Below are positions 45,970 through 55,254 of a stretch of DNA of 64,000 nucleotides, piece after piece. Below the pieces are notes generated by a model. That model searched no databases. It was not told the DNA's origin and saw only the letters and a program-made list of their open reading frames with translations. Within the stretch, counting starts at the first letter, position 1, and every line of letters starts with the position of its first letter. The translations under genes and the position numbers were made by a program. Source of the DNA: Agromyces fucosus (GTDB lineage Bacteria > Actinomycetota > Actinomycetes > Actinomycetales > Microbacteriaceae); contig NZ_SDPO01000003.1 of assembly GCF_004134865.1 (NCBI RefSeq), positions 124,001 through 188,000 on the forward strand, in the 5' to 3' direction.

Positions 45970-47916
45970 TCAGCGGGTCGAACGGCGGCGCAGGCGGGCC
46001 GTGGAGAGCGCCGTGACCCCGACGACGAGAGCGCCGAGCGCCATCCACGCGGCGGTGCCGAAGGCGGGATCCACGCCGGTGGCCGGCAGTGCACCGGCCG
46101 TTGCTCCGCCGGCGGGCGGCGTCGGCGGCGGCGTGGGCGTCGGCACGTCGGCGAGGATCACGAAGTCCTGGTCGCTGAACACCTCGCCCGCCTCGGTGAT
46201 CGTGACGGTGAGCGTCGAAGGCCCGACGGCGGTGTACCCGGCCGGCACGGTCAGCGTCATCGTGTACTCGCCGGGCGGCAGCGCGGCGACCGCGTAGCTC
46301 CCGTCGGGGTCGCTCGTGAGCGGCGTCGGCCCATCCGGCCCCGTGACCGTGACGGTCGCGCCGGGGAACGGCGTGCCGTCGTCGGTGAAGACGGTGCCTT
46401 CGATGCTTCCGAGCTTCGCGATGGCGAAGTCGACGCCGGTCACGTCGCTCGTCGCCACCGACTCGTCGCGGGTCACGGGGCCGACGGCGACGGTGCCCTC
46501 GGGCGTCGTCATCGTCACCGTGTAGTCGCCGGGGGGAAGCAGCGGGAAGTGGTAGCCGCCGTCGGCACCGGTGACGGTCGAGAGCGTGCCGCCGGGTCCG
46601 GTCGCGGTGATCGTGACGCCGGGCACCCCGGCGCCCGCCGCGGTGACGGTGCCCGAGAGCGACGGGTTCGCGGCGACGACGAAGTCCACCCCGGTGATCG
46701 GCGTCTCGACCCCGTCTGGAACGGTGAACTGCGGCGGGCTCGACGTGATGGTGTAGCCGTCGGGCGTCGTGATCGTCGCCGTGTAGTCGCCGACCGGCAC
46801 CTGGTCGAAGAGGTAGTTGCCGTCGCTGTCGGTCGTCGTCGTGACGCCGCCGATCGTCACCGAGACGCCGCCCATCGGGTTGCCCTCGGAATCCGAGACG
46901 TTGCCCGAGACTGCGACCGGCACGATGTCGCGCATCGTGAAGTCGACGACCGCATCGGTGGTCGACAGGTCGGCCGGCTTCCGGGAGGCGTCGACGGCGA
47001 TCTTCCCCGAGGGCAGCACCGCCTCGACGGTGTACCCGTCGGTGGCGAAGAAGCCGGGGAAGCCGTAGAGCCCGCCTCCCGCGGTGGTCGTGGTGGCGAC
47101 GATGTCGCCAGCGGCATCGATCAGGTTGAGCGCGACCCCGTCGGCCGGGCCCGAGCCGGAGTCGGTGACGGTGCCCGTGATGTCGCGCGCGAGGGAGGCG
47201 AACCAGGTCTGGTAGACCGGCAGCCCCGCGCGGCGGGTGAAGATGAACGAGAGGGAGCTGATCGGCACCGAGGGCTCGAACCAGGCCGCCGCGCCGCTCG
47301 TGTCGCTCGCCGCGTCATTGCCGGTGAGCGTCATGGTCGCCGGGTTCCACTTCGCCACGTCGAGGGCGTTGCCGTCGCACGAGGGCTTGCCGACCACGCC
47401 GGGCGCGCAGTAGTTGAAGCCCTCCTTGAAGCCGAGCTCTGCGGCCGTGAGTGCCGCGCCGTCGGCGCCGACCGCGGAGATGCGCACCTGGTCGGCATCG
47501 ATGTCGCCGAGCACGAAGGTCCAGTTCGACGACGGCGTCGGGGTCGGGAACGAGTACGTCGTCGTCGACGCGCCCGCGGGCGTGTCCGCCTTCGGCCGGA
47601 GGTTCAGGTAGGGCTGGTTCCGGCTCGACCCGTATTTCGCGCCGACCGGCGTGCCCTCCGAGAGCCATGTCGACGCCCCCGAGATCACACCGACCTGCCC
47701 GGCCCGCGAATCGCTCGTGACCGAGGCGGCGAGCGCCGGCTGCCCGGCGAGCGTCATCGTGGTCTGATACGCGCCGCCGGTACCGGTGAGCGGCGCCCAG
47801 CCGGCCCAGCTCGCGGTCGTCACCGCCGAGGCCGGCGTGATGGCGACCGTCGACAGCACGGCTGCGGTGATGAGGCCGGTGAGACCGGCGACGAGCATGC
47901 GATTCCCCCGAAGCAT
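45970..47916 (-). CDS. LPATG-anchored surface protein with Cna_B/carboxypeptidase-regulatory-like repeats
   Basis: 648 residues. A signal peptide (MLRGNR plus hydrophobic stretch ending TPASA) precedes an N-terminal beta-rich domain (about 32-240), four SdrD/Cna_B-like repeats starting near 243, 332, 419 and 502 (each with G.V....G.P..G..V and GDYT or GEYT), a Pro/Thr linker and LPATG near 608 with a membrane helix and Arg-rich tail. It is anchored to the wall by a sortase encoded elsewhere. I prefer ATG 47916 (7 nt after TATGCT, 47924-47929) because it gives a charged n-region; ATG 47898 with GGGGGA upstream is an alternative. Confidence 0.88.
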   Translation of the reverse strand: MLRGNRMLVAGLTGLITAAVLSTVAITPASAVTTASWAGWAPLTGTGGAYQTTMTLAGQPALAASVTSDSRAGQVGVISGASTWLSEGTPVGAKYGSSRNQPYLNLRPKADTPAGASTTTYSFPTPTPSSNWTFVLGDIDADQVRISAVGADGAALTAAELGFKEGFNYCAPGVVGKPSCDGNALDVAKWNPATMTLTGNDAASDTSGAAAWFEPSVPISSLSFIFTRRAGLPVYQTWFASLARDITGTVTDSGSGPADGVALNLIDAAGDIVATTTTAGGGLYGFPGFFATDGYTVEAVLPSGKIAVDASRKPADLSTTDAVVDFTMRDIVPVAVSGNVSDSEGNPMGGVSVTIGGVTTTTDSDGNYLFDQVPVGDYTATITTPDGYTITSSPPQFTVPDGVETPITGVDFVVAANPSLSGTVTAAGAGVPGVTITATGPGGTLSTVTGADGGYHFPLLPPGDYTVTMTTPEGTVAVGPVTRDESVATSDVTGVDFAIAKLGSIEGTVFTDDGTPFPGATVTVTGPDGPTPLTSDPDGSYAVAALPPGEYTMTLTVPAGYTAVGPSTLTVTITEAGEVFSDQDFVILADVPTPTPPPTPPAGGATAGALPATGVDPAFGTAAWMALGALVVGVTALSTARLRRRSTR

Positions 47917-47960
47917 GGCGACCAGCATATTGGGGTGAGCCGGTCGGCGCATCCGTTGCG

Positions 47961-49433
47961 TCAGCGCACCTGCCGCTCGGGCACGTGCAGCCGAGTGAGG
48001 AAGGCGTCGGCGCCGCGCGGGATGCCGCGGTGGTCGCCCCGCGAGACGAGCACCGTCACGAGCACGGCGAGCGGCACGGTCCATGCCGCGGGCTGCTCGA
48101 GGAACGGGCGGAGTGCCGGCGCCGCAGCCGAGAGCAGCGGGCCGCCGAGGATGGCGCCGCCCGAGAGCAGTGCGCCGGTGAGCATGCCGGCGATCGCACC
48201 GCGTGCGGTGAGCCCGCGCCACCAGATGCCGAGGATCAGCATGGGGCAGAGCGTCGACGCGGTGAACGCGAAGACGAGCCCGACGCTGCCGGCGAGACCG
48301 GTCGACTCCGTCGAGAGCGCCACGAGGAGTGGGATGAGCGACGAGGCCACGGCCGCGATGCGGAATCCCCGCACGCTGCCGCCGAGCAGGTCCTGGCTGA
48401 TCACGCCGGCGAGCGAGACGACGAGCCCCGAGGAGGTCGAGAGGAACGCGCCGAACGCGCCCGCGATGACGAGGGCCGTGAGCAGCTCGCCCCAGATGCC
48501 CGGCACGAGGCGGCCCGGCAGCAGGAGGATGAGCGCGTCGGCCTCTCCCGACGCGGCGAGATCGGGGGCGAACGCCCGGCCGAGCAGGCCGAACACCGTC
48601 GGAAAGAGATAGAACACCGAGAGCAGGGCGAGCACGATGACGGTCGTGCGCCGGGCAGCGACCCCGTCGGGATTCGTGTAGAACCGCACGAGCACGTGCG
48701 GCAGGCCGAGGGTGCCGAGGAGCAGCGCGACCATGAGCGAGACGGTGCGGTAGACATCGAGGTCGGCAGGGCCGGCGGCGGGCGGGAAGGCCTCGGCCGG
48801 CGTGAGCTGCGCGGGCGGCTCGCCGCCGCCGAGGATGAGCAGCAGCGCCACGACGGGCACGGCGAGCGCGGTGAGCTTCAGCCAGAACTGGAAGGCCTGC
48901 ACGAAGGTGATCGAGCGCATGCCGCCCGCCGCGACGATGACCGCGACGAGCACGGCGACCGCGACCGACCCGACCCACGACGGCAGCCCCGTCGTGATGC
49001 GCACCGTCAGCGCCGCCCCCTGCAGCTGCGGCACGATGTAGAACCAGCCGACGACGATCACGAGCGTCGAGGTCACGCGCCGCGCCCACGTCGACTCGAG
49101 CCGCGCCTCGGTGAAATCGGGGATCGTGTACGCGCCCGAACGCCGAAGCGGCGCCGCGACGAAGAGCAGCAGCATGAGGTATCCGGCCGTGTAGCCGATC
49201 GGGAACCAGAGGCCGCCCGACCCCTGCAGCAGGATGAGTCCGGCGATGCCGAGGAACGACGCCGCCGAGAGGTACTCGCCGCCGATCGCCGAGGCGTTCC
49301 ACCACGGCCGCACGGTGCGCGAGGCGACGTAGAAGTCGCTCGTCGTTCGCGAGACGCGGAGCCCGTAGAAGCCGATGAGCGCCGAGGCGAGCGCGACGGC
49401 CGCGATGGCCGAGTAGCCGATGACGGGGTTCAC
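47961..49433 (-). CDS. Sodium:solute (SSS) symporter, monocarboxylate/acetate type
   Basis: 490 residues, about 13 hydrophobic segments. The segment DFYVASRTVRPWWNASAIGGEYLSAASFLGIAGLI is the SSS signature region, and GLPHVLVRFYTNPD is typical of ActP-like carriers. It takes up a small organic anion with Na+. GTG 49433 overlaps the stop of the preceding small membrane protein (GTGA); the open frame upstream of it is the neighbour's antisense-free overlap and is not used. It is the last gene of the lytS-lytR operon, so its expression is probably controlled by that system. Confidence 0.92.
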   Translation of the reverse strand: MNPVIGYSAIAAVALASALIGFYGLRVSRTTSDFYVASRTVRPWWNASAIGGEYLSAASFLGIAGLILLQGSGGLWFPIGYTAGYLMLLLFVAAPLRRSGAYTIPDFTEARLESTWARRVTSTLVIVVGWFYIVPQLQGAALTVRITTGLPSWVGSVAVAVLVAVIVAAGGMRSITFVQAFQFWLKLTALAVPVVALLLILGGGEPPAQLTPAEAFPPAAGPADLDVYRTVSLMVALLLGTLGLPHVLVRFYTNPDGVAARRTTVIVLALLSVFYLFPTVFGLLGRAFAPDLAASGEADALILLLPGRLVPGIWGELLTALVIAGAFGAFLSTSSGLVVSLAGVISQDLLGGSVRGFRIAAVASSLIPLLVALSTESTGLAGSVGLVFAFTASTLCPMLILGIWWRGLTARGAIAGMLTGALLSGGAILGGPLLSAAAPALRPFLEQPAAWTVPLAVLVTVLVSRGDHRGIPRGADAFLTRLHVPERQVR

Positions 49434-49837
49434 TCCGCCTCCGTGAGAGATCGGTAGCGGGCCTCGTTGCGAGCGGCCGCGCGCACGTAGAGCCCCGCGA
49501 CCGTGAGCGCGAGCGGGTACACCCCGACGCCGAGCAGCAGCCACGAGGCGGGCACGCCGAACACGAAGCTCGAGTCGAGGGCCGGCACGAGCGCGATGGC
49601 GAGTACGAAGAGCGTCGTGGCCGCCGCGAAGCCGACGGCGAAGACGATCGCGAGCCGAAGCTGCGAGCGGATGAGCGAGCGCACGTAGACGCCCGCGATG
49701 TCGCTCGTCGGGCCGCCCCGAGCCGACGGCGGCAGCGGGCGAGCGGATGTCCCGGCCGCGCCCGGTCTGGGAGCGGTGACGCGGACCCGGGGCGGCGGCC
49801 CCGCGGCATCCGCTCGATCGCGGGGCGGCTCGGTCAC
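49430..49837 (-). CDS. Small membrane partner of the SSS symporter (DUF485-like)
   Basis: 135 residues: a Pro/Arg-rich cytoplasmic N-terminus (1-55), then two membrane helices (LAIVFAVGFAAATTLFVLAIALV and SWLLLGVGVYPLALTVAGLYVRAA). Position directly before an SSS symporter with GTGA overlap is the usual place of DUF485 (YjcH-like) subunits; the sequence itself is a poor match to the other DUF485 protein at 51999. GTG 49837 is 1 nt after the response regulator stop. A role in assembling or regulating the carrier is inferred. Confidence 0.75.
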   Translation of the reverse strand: MTEPPRDRADAAGPPPRVRVTAPRPGAAGTSARPLPPSARGGPTSDIAGVYVRSLIRSQLRLAIVFAVGFAAATTLFVLAIALVPALDSSFVFGVPASWLLLGVGVYPLALTVAGLYVRAAARNEARYRSLTEAE

Positions 49838-49838
49838 G

Positions 49839-50585
49839 CTACGTCCTCGGGCGGATGATCGTCTGGTCGAGCCGCTCGCGGAGGGCGGGCAGCAGGCGCC
49901 GGCTCACGGGCAGCTCCGCCTGGCCGACGGTGACGCTCGGGTGGTCGGAGCCGAGTCGGATGCGGCTGAGATGGGCGAGCGAGACGAGGTAGGACCGATG
50001 CACGCGCACGAAGCCGGCGTCGGCCCACTGGCGTTCGAGGTCGCTCATCGGCACGCGCACGAGATAGCTCGCCTCCTCGGTGTGGAGCCGCGCGTAGTCG
50101 CCCTGCGCCTGCACGTAGCGCACGTCGTCGCGCCGGATCATGCGGGTCGTGCCGCCGAGCGTGACGGCGACCATCTCGGGTTCGATCGGCGCCCCGGTCG
50201 TCGACTGGCTCGCCGCGCCCGCCTTCAGCGCCTCGACGATGCGGCCGACCGAGCGGTGCAGTCGTTCGGTGCGCACGGGCTTCAGCAGGTAGTCGACGGC
50301 GGCGAGATCGAATGCCTCGAGCGCGCCCTCCTCATCGGCGGTGACGAAGACGAGCACCGGGCTGTGCTCGAACCGGGCGAGCGCCCGTGCGAGGTCGAAG
50401 CCCGTGAGCCCCGGCATGTGGATGTCGAGGAAGGCGGCGTCCACCGGTTCGCGAGTGAGCAGGCGGATCGCCTCGGCCCCCGAGGACGCCTGGTGGATCA
50501 CGCCGATGCGCGGGTCCTGCCCGAGCAGGAACGCGAGCTCGTCGATCGCGGGCTGCTCGTCATCGGCGATGAGCACGGAGATCAT
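49839..50585 (-). CDS. LytTR-family response regulator
   Basis: 248 residues. The receiver domain (1-115) has the acidic pocket ADDE (7-10), the phospho-acceptor Asp54 (FLDIHMPG) and LLKPV. A LytTR DNA-binding domain follows (about 145-245) with RYVQAQGDYARLHT and FVRVHRSYLVSL. It recognises direct repeats of the form [TA][AC][CA]GTTN[AG][TG]; one such pair lies at 51857-51886. It overlaps its kinase gene by ATGA. It probably activates one or both flanking symporter operons in response to an external carboxylate (inference from BtsSR/YpdAB-like systems). Confidence 0.93.
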   Translation of the reverse strand: MISVLIADDEQPAIDELAFLLGQDPRIGVIHQASSGAEAIRLLTREPVDAAFLDIHMPGLTGFDLARALARFEHSPVLVFVTADEEGALEAFDLAAVDYLLKPVRTERLHRSVGRIVEALKAGAASQSTTGAPIEPEMVAVTLGGTTRMIRRDDVRYVQAQGDYARLHTEEASYLVRVPMSDLERQWADAGFVRVHRSYLVSLAHLSRIRLGSDHPSVTVGQAELPVSRRLLPALRERLDQTIIRPRT

Positions 50586-51793
50586 GGCTCAAGTCTCCCA
50601 TCGGGGGCCGTCGCGGCCGAGGGGCGTCGTGGCCCCGACTTCGGCACCCGCATGCGCACGAGCGTGCCGGAGCCGACGTTGGTCTCGACCACGAGGCCGA
50701 GCTCGTCGCCGTAGACCTGTCGGAGTCGGGCGTCGACGTTGCGCAGCCCGACGTGCTCGCCGCCGGACGTGCCCCCCGCGAGCACCCCGGTGAGCACCTC
50801 GGGATCGATGCCGACGCCGTCGTCCTCGACGGTGATCTCGGCGAAGGCCCCGGCATCCGCCGCCGTGATCGTGATGCGCCCGCCGCCCTCCTTCGACTCG
50901 AGGCCGTGCCGCACGGCGTTCTCGACGAGCGGCTGGATCGAGAGGAACGGCACGACCGTCGAGAGCACCTCGGGCGCGATCTGCAGCGTGACCTTGAGGC
51001 GCTCGCCGAAGCGGGCCCGCTCGAGGCGCAGGTAGCTGTCGATCGACCGCAGCTCCTCGGCGACGGTCGTGAAGTCGCCGTGCCTGCGGAAGGAGTACCG
51101 GGTGAAATCAGCGAACTCGAGCACGAGCTCCCGCGCCTGCGCGGGATCCGTGTTGATGAACGACGCGATGGCGTTCAGCGAGTTGTAGATGAAGTGCGGG
51201 CTGATCTGCGCGCGGAGTGCGCGCACCTCGGCCTCGGCGAGCGCCGCGCGCGACGCGTCGAGCTCGCCGAGCTCGACCTGGGCGGCGACCCAGTCGGCCA
51301 CCTCGCCCGTCGCGCGCACGAGACCGGCCCGCACGGGGGAGGCGAAGGCGACGATCGCACCGAGCGGTCCGGTGCTGCCGATGATGGGGGCCACGACCGC
51401 ATCCGTCTCCCACGCTCCGATCGGGATGCGGCGCTGGACCTGTTGCCGGCCGCTCGCGATCGCCGCGGCCGCGAGTCGCTCGGCGACCGGGCGCACCGCC
51501 TCGTCGCCGTCGATCGCGATGGTGCCCGAGCGATCGACGATCGCGAGGCTGTCGCAGCCGAGGAGAGCCCGCAGATGCTTGCCGGCGCGCGCGGCGCCCG
51601 GTTCGTCGATGCCGCCGCGGAGGTGCTTCGCGGCTCGCGACGCGAGGTGCAGGGTCTGGTAGGTCGCCTGCTCGGCGTCGGTGCCGAGCTCCTTGGAGCT
51701 CAGCACGATGCGCCGCAGGAACACGACGAGCCCGACCGCGAGCGCTCCGCCGGCCACGCCGAGGGCGGCGGCGAGCAGCATCGACTCGGACAT
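50582..51793 (-). CDS. LytS-type sensor histidine kinase (His_kinase domain)
   Basis: 403 residues. A single N-terminal membrane helix (5-26) precedes a GAF-like region (about 65-170), a short coiled linker and the LytS kinase block with His200 in ISPHFIYNSLNAI, the N-box PLVENAVRHG (288-297) and the glycine box VEDDGVGID. Only one membrane helix and a cytosolic GAF domain mean sensing is probably intracellular or via the transporter. ATG 51793 is 7 nt after TACGCT (51801-51806), so leaderless is likely; the frame open further upstream is not used. It starts the operon lytS-lytR-small membrane protein-symporter. Confidence 0.9.
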   Translation of the reverse strand: MSESMLLAAALGVAGGALAVGLVVFLRRIVLSSKELGTDAEQATYQTLHLASRAAKHLRGGIDEPGAARAGKHLRALLGCDSLAIVDRSGTIAIDGDEAVRPVAERLAAAAIASGRQQVQRRIPIGAWETDAVVAPIIGSTGPLGAIVAFASPVRAGLVRATGEVADWVAAQVELGELDASRAALAEAEVRALRAQISPHFIYNSLNAIASFINTDPAQARELVLEFADFTRYSFRRHGDFTTVAEELRSIDSYLRLERARFGERLKVTLQIAPEVLSTVVPFLSIQPLVENAVRHGLESKEGGGRITITAADAGAFAEITVEDDGVGIDPEVLTGVLAGGTSGGEHVGLRNVDARLRQVYGDELGLVVETNVGSGTLVRMRVPKSGPRRPSAATAPDGRLEP

Positions 51794-51856
51794 GCACGAC
51801 AGCGTAACCGCTCGCATCCACCACGCCATCCGCCGTGCGCTCGTCGTCGCGCGAGC

Positions 51857-51886
51857 ACCGTTCGTCGCACCGTGAACGCCGTTCGG
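51857..51886. promoter_or_regulatory. LytTR-type direct-repeat operator between divergent symporter operons
   Basis: ACCGTTCGT (51857-51865) and GCCGTTCGG (51878-51886) are separated by 12 nt, matching the LytTR consensus (the second differs at its first base) and the usual two-turn spacing. Flanking inverted GCTCGTCGTCGC and GCGACGACGAGC enclose the pair. Confidence 0.65.
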
Positions 51887-51998
51887 CGACGACGAGCGGT
51901 ACCCGCCCCATGCCGAGGCGCGAGCGCGCCAGAGTGGCCCCACTGCAACTGCAGCCGGCCGGGCCCCCTGCCCGCCACGACCCCGAAGGAGACTCGCC

Positions 51999-52373
51999 AT
52001 GGGCAACGAAGCCCTGAGCGCGGAGACCGAGACGGCCCCACCCGTCGACTACCGCGCGGTGCAACAATCCGAAGAGTTCCAGCGACTGCGCTCGAAGCAC
52101 CGGAGGTTCGTCTTCCCCGTGCTGGCCGCGTGCCTCGTCTGGTACCTCGCCTACGTGCTGCTCGCCGGCTACGCGCACAACTTCATGTCGACGCCCGTGT
52201 TCGGCAGCATCAACGTCGCCATCCTGCTCGGCCTCGCGCAGGTCGTGACGACCTTCGCCGTGACCACCTGGTACGTGCGCTACGCCAACAAGGAGCTCGA
52301 CCCCATCGCCGAGGAGATCCGCGATGAGATCGAGACCGGCGCGACGTTCACCGCTGAGGAGGCGACCCGATGA
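51999..52373 (+). CDS. DUF485 membrane protein, symporter partner
   Basis: 124 residues. YRAVQQSEEFQRLRSKHRRFVFP is the canonical DUF485 N-terminus, followed by two membrane helices and an acidic tail. DUF485 genes almost always precede an SSS acetate-type symporter, as here (ATGA overlap with the next gene). ATG 51999 has a strong AAGGAGA site. The LytTR-type operator lies about 115 nt upstream. Confidence 0.93.
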   Translation: MGNEALSAETETAPPVDYRAVQQSEEFQRLRSKHRRFVFPVLAACLVWYLAYVLLAGYAHNFMSTPVFGSINVAILLGLAQVVTTFAVTTWYVRYANKELDPIAEEIRDEIETGATFTAEEATR

Positions 52374-53986
52374 TGCTGCACTTCGAAGCCGCGAGCGCCT
52401 CGCCCGGCGAGCCCTGGCTGAACATCGCCATCTTCGGCGCCTTCGTCGCGATCACGATGATCATCGTGTTCCGCGCGAGCCGCAACAACAAGACCGCCGC
52501 CGACTACTACGCTGCCGGCCGTTCCTTCACGGGCGGCCAGAACGGCTCTGCGATCGCTGGCGACTACCTCTCGGCGGCGTCGTTCCTCGGCATCGTCGGC
52601 GCGATCGCGATCACGGGCTACGACGGGTTCCTCTACTCGATCGGCTTCCTCGTGGCGTGGCTCGTGGCCCTGCTGCTCGTGGCCGAGCTGCTCCGCAACA
52701 CGGGCAAGTTCACGATGGCCGACGTGCTCTCGTTCCGCCTGAAGCAGAAGCCCGTGCGCATCGCCGCGGCCACCACGACCCTCGTGGTCTGCTTCTTCTA
52801 CCTGCTCGCGCAGATGGCCGGTGCCGGCGGGCTCGTCTCGCTGCTCCTCGGCGTCGGCGACCAGCTCGGCCAGGCGCTCGTGATCACGGTCGTCGGCGCG
52901 CTCATGATCCTCTACGTGCTCATCGGCGGCATGAAGGGCACGACGTGGGTGCAGATCATCAAGGCGATCCTGCTCATCGCGGGCGCCGGTGTGATGACGG
53001 TCTGGGTGCTCGCGCTCAACGGGTTCAACTTCTCGACCCTGCTCGACAACGCGGTCGCCGCGACGGGCAACCCCGAGATCCTGAACCCCGGCATGAAGTA
53101 CGGCGTCTCCGAGATCGCGAAGGTCGACTTCCTCTCGCTCGGCCTCGCGCTCGTGCTCGGCACCGCGGCCCTGCCGCACGTGCTCATGCGCTTCTACACG
53201 GTGCCCACCGCGAAGGAGGCCCGCAAGTCGGTCGTGTGGGCGATCTGGCTCATCGGCATCTTCTACGTGTTCACCCTCGTGCTCGGCTACGGCGCGGCGG
53301 CCCTCGTGGGCGCCGACGTCATCGCCGCGGCACCCGGCGGCCCGAACTCGGCGGCCCCGCTGCTCGCGTTCGAGCTCGGCGGACCGCTCCTCCTCGGCCT
53401 CATCTCGGCGATCGCGTTCGCGACGATCCTCGCGGTCGTCGCCGGGCTCACGATCACGGCGGCGGCCTCCTTCGCCCACGACATCTACGCGAGCGTCGTG
53501 AAGAAGGGCAAGCCGGCGGCCGGCGCCGAGGTGAAGGTCGCGCGTCGCACGGTCGTCATCATCGGCATCGTCGCGATCATCGGCGGCATCGGGGCCAACG
53601 GCCAGAACGTGGCGTTCCTCGTGGCCCTCGCGTTCGCGGTCGCGGCGTCGGCGAACCTGCCGACGATCGTCTACTCGCTGTTCTGGAAGCGCTTCACCAC
53701 CCAGGGCGCCCTCTGGAGCATGTACGGCGGACTCGCGTCGGCGATCATCCTCATCATCTTCTCGCCGGTCGTCTCGGGCTCCGAGACGTCGATGCTGAAG
53801 ACCGAGTCGATCGACTTCGCGATCTTCCCGCTCTCGAACCCCGGCATCGTCTCGATCCCGCTCGCCTTCTTCCTGGGCTGGTTGGGCACGGTGCTCGACA
53901 AGAAGAAGGAGGACCCCGCGAAGCAATCCGAGATGGAGGTGCGCTCGCTCACCGGCGTGGGAGCCGAGAAGGCGACGCAGCACTGA
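52370..53986 (+). CDS. Cation/acetate symporter, ActP-like (SSS family)
   Basis: 538 residues, about 13 membrane helices. SASPGEPWLNIAIFGAFVAITMIIVFRASRNNKTAADYYAAGRSF and NGSAIAGDYLSAASFLGIVGAIAITGYDGFLYS match acetate permeases, and ALPHVLMRFYTVP is the conserved TM8 loop. It imports acetate or a similar short carboxylate with a cation. ATG 52370 overlaps the DUF485 stop. Two hairpins follow (53993-54020 and 54112-54146). It is the second such carrier in 6 kb and only moderately similar to the one at 47961. Confidence 0.95.
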   Translation: MMLHFEAASASPGEPWLNIAIFGAFVAITMIIVFRASRNNKTAADYYAAGRSFTGGQNGSAIAGDYLSAASFLGIVGAIAITGYDGFLYSIGFLVAWLVALLLVAELLRNTGKFTMADVLSFRLKQKPVRIAAATTTLVVCFFYLLAQMAGAGGLVSLLLGVGDQLGQALVITVVGALMILYVLIGGMKGTTWVQIIKAILLIAGAGVMTVWVLALNGFNFSTLLDNAVAATGNPEILNPGMKYGVSEIAKVDFLSLGLALVLGTAALPHVLMRFYTVPTAKEARKSVVWAIWLIGIFYVFTLVLGYGAAALVGADVIAAAPGGPNSAAPLLAFELGGPLLLGLISAIAFATILAVVAGLTITAAASFAHDIYASVVKKGKPAAGAEVKVARRTVVIIGIVAIIGGIGANGQNVAFLVALAFAVAASANLPTIVYSLFWKRFTTQGALWSMYGGLASAIILIIFSPVVSGSETSMLKTESIDFAIFPLSNPGIVSIPLAFFLGWLGTVLDKKKEDPAKQSEMEVRSLTGVGAEKATQH

Positions 53987-53992
53987 GAAGCC

Positions 53993-54020
53993 CCGGTGGC
54001 GGGTGGGGGCCCGCCACCGG
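53993..54020 (+). terminator. Terminator hairpin after the acetate symporter
   Basis: A perfect 11-bp stem (53993-54003 with 54010-54020), TGGGGG loop, 6 nt after the stop codon. Confidence 0.8.
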
Positions 54021-54111
54021 CACACCTCCCGGCGGCGAGAAGTCCCACTCGTCGTCGGGAACCAACTTCTTGCGGCGGGAATGCCTGCCCGTGCCGCAAG
54101 TCGAGTGAAGA

Positions 54112-54146
54112 GGCGGATGCCGCAGCAGCACGCTGCGGCATCCGCC
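54112..54146. terminator. Second hairpin, bidirectional between convergent genes
   Basis: A perfect 15-bp stem (54112-54126 with 54132-54146) with a 5-nt loop and a GGATGCC/GGCATCC core. Between this and the first hairpin another inverted pair (CTTGCGGC...GCCGCAAG) is present; otherwise I see no gene in 53987-54229. Confidence 0.8.
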
Positions 54147-54229
54147 CTCGTCGTTTCCGGCCGGGCCGGGGGTGCTGCGCGGTGGCGCGCGGCCGTCTGC
54201 GCGGGCGCGCGCGGCGGGCTCTCGAGGGC

Positions 54230-55228
54230 TCAGCGCACCTCGACCTGGCTGCCCGACTGCACGTCGAGGTTCACCGAGACGTACGACGGCAACTTGCCGG
54301 AGAGGTCGTCGCGGTACTCCTCGAGCGGCGGCAGCTCGCCGCCGGGGCTCTCGACGCCGACCGTGGCCTGCAGTCCGTTCCAGCTGACGCCCGTGATCGA
54401 TGCGCCCTTCGTGCCGTCGAGCCAGTCGTTCGTGACGGAGTGCAGGGTCACGGTCCACGAGGCGACGAACGCGATGATGAGCGAGTTCACGACGAGCGGG
54501 ATCGCGACGACCGCGGTGAGCACGCCGACGATCGTGTAGGCGCGTCGCCGGTTCGCGCCCTCGACGGCCTCGGGGTCGCGCGGGTAGCCGGCGAGGGTGA
54601 AGACGAGCGATCCCGCGATGATGAGGGCCACGACGTTCGAGAGGAACAGCATCGAGGCGCCGAAGGCCGCATCGAACTGACCCTGGCCGAGGCTCACGCC
54701 GACCACGCCGAGCGGCGGTACGAGGGAGATCGAGATCGCGACGCCGGGCAGGATGTTGCTGAGGTCGCGCCGGCACATCGCGAACGCCCCGGCGAGTCCC
54801 GTCGCGAACGCGGCGAGCAGGTCCATGAGGGTCGGCGCCGTGCGGCTCGTCACCTGCGGGTTCGTCGTCAGCTGCTGGGGGTCGGGCAGCGTGTACGAGA
54901 GCAGCGCGCCGAGGATCACGACGGCGACCATGCCGCCGACGAGCCAGAGCACCGAGCGGCCGACGAGCGAGGCCCGGCCCGTCACGATGCCCGCGGCGAT
55001 GCCGAGGATCGGCGTCGAGAGCGGCGCGATGATCATGGCCCCGATGACCGTGGCCGTGGAGTCGCCGATGATGCCCGCGATCGCGATGACCGCCGAGAGG
55101 AGCAGCATGATCGCGAAGCCCGTGCGCTTGGCGCGCACGTCGCCGTGATCGAGGTCGAGCTGGTCGAGGAGCTCGACCGCAGGGTTGCGCCGGTTCTCCG
55201 GAATGAGCAGGCCCGCCACTGACGACAT
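54230..55228 (-). CDS. DUF389 family membrane protein
   Basis: 332 residues. The six-helix DUF389 core shows AKRTGFAIMLLLSAVIAIAGIIGDSTATVIGAMIIAPLSTPILGIA and DLSNILPGVAISISLVPPLGVVG. The N-terminal part is short and the C-terminal 100 residues form a soluble domain. The family is widespread but its function is uncertain, possibly transport. ATG 55228 has no clear ribosome site and only a weak -10-like element. It is on the same strand as lpd but separated from it by a strong hairpin, so probably transcribed alone. Confidence 0.9.
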   Translation of the reverse strand: MSSVAGLLIPENRRNPAVELLDQLDLDHGDVRAKRTGFAIMLLLSAVIAIAGIIGDSTATVIGAMIIAPLSTPILGIAAGIVTGRASLVGRSVLWLVGGMVAVVILGALLSYTLPDPQQLTTNPQVTSRTAPTLMDLLAAFATGLAGAFAMCRRDLSNILPGVAISISLVPPLGVVGVSLGQGQFDAAFGASMLFLSNVVALIIAGSLVFTLAGYPRDPEAVEGANRRRAYTIVGVLTAVVAIPLVVNSLIIAFVASWTVTLHSVTNDWLDGTKGASITGVSWNGLQATVGVESPGGELPPLEEYRDDLSGKLPSYVSVNLDVQSGSQVEVR

Positions 55229-55254
55229 GCGCTGATGATCTCAGTCGAACCGAG

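Noticed and set aside
47985..49457. 490-codon frame opposite the SSS symporter
   Set aside because: Complement of hydrophobic codons gives a charged Arg/Asp/Glu-rich string; the minus-strand symporter with clear signature motifs is the real gene.
52280..54025. 581-codon minus-strand frame opposite the acetate symporter
   Set aside because: The same shadow effect; it runs over the terminator and two true plus-strand genes.
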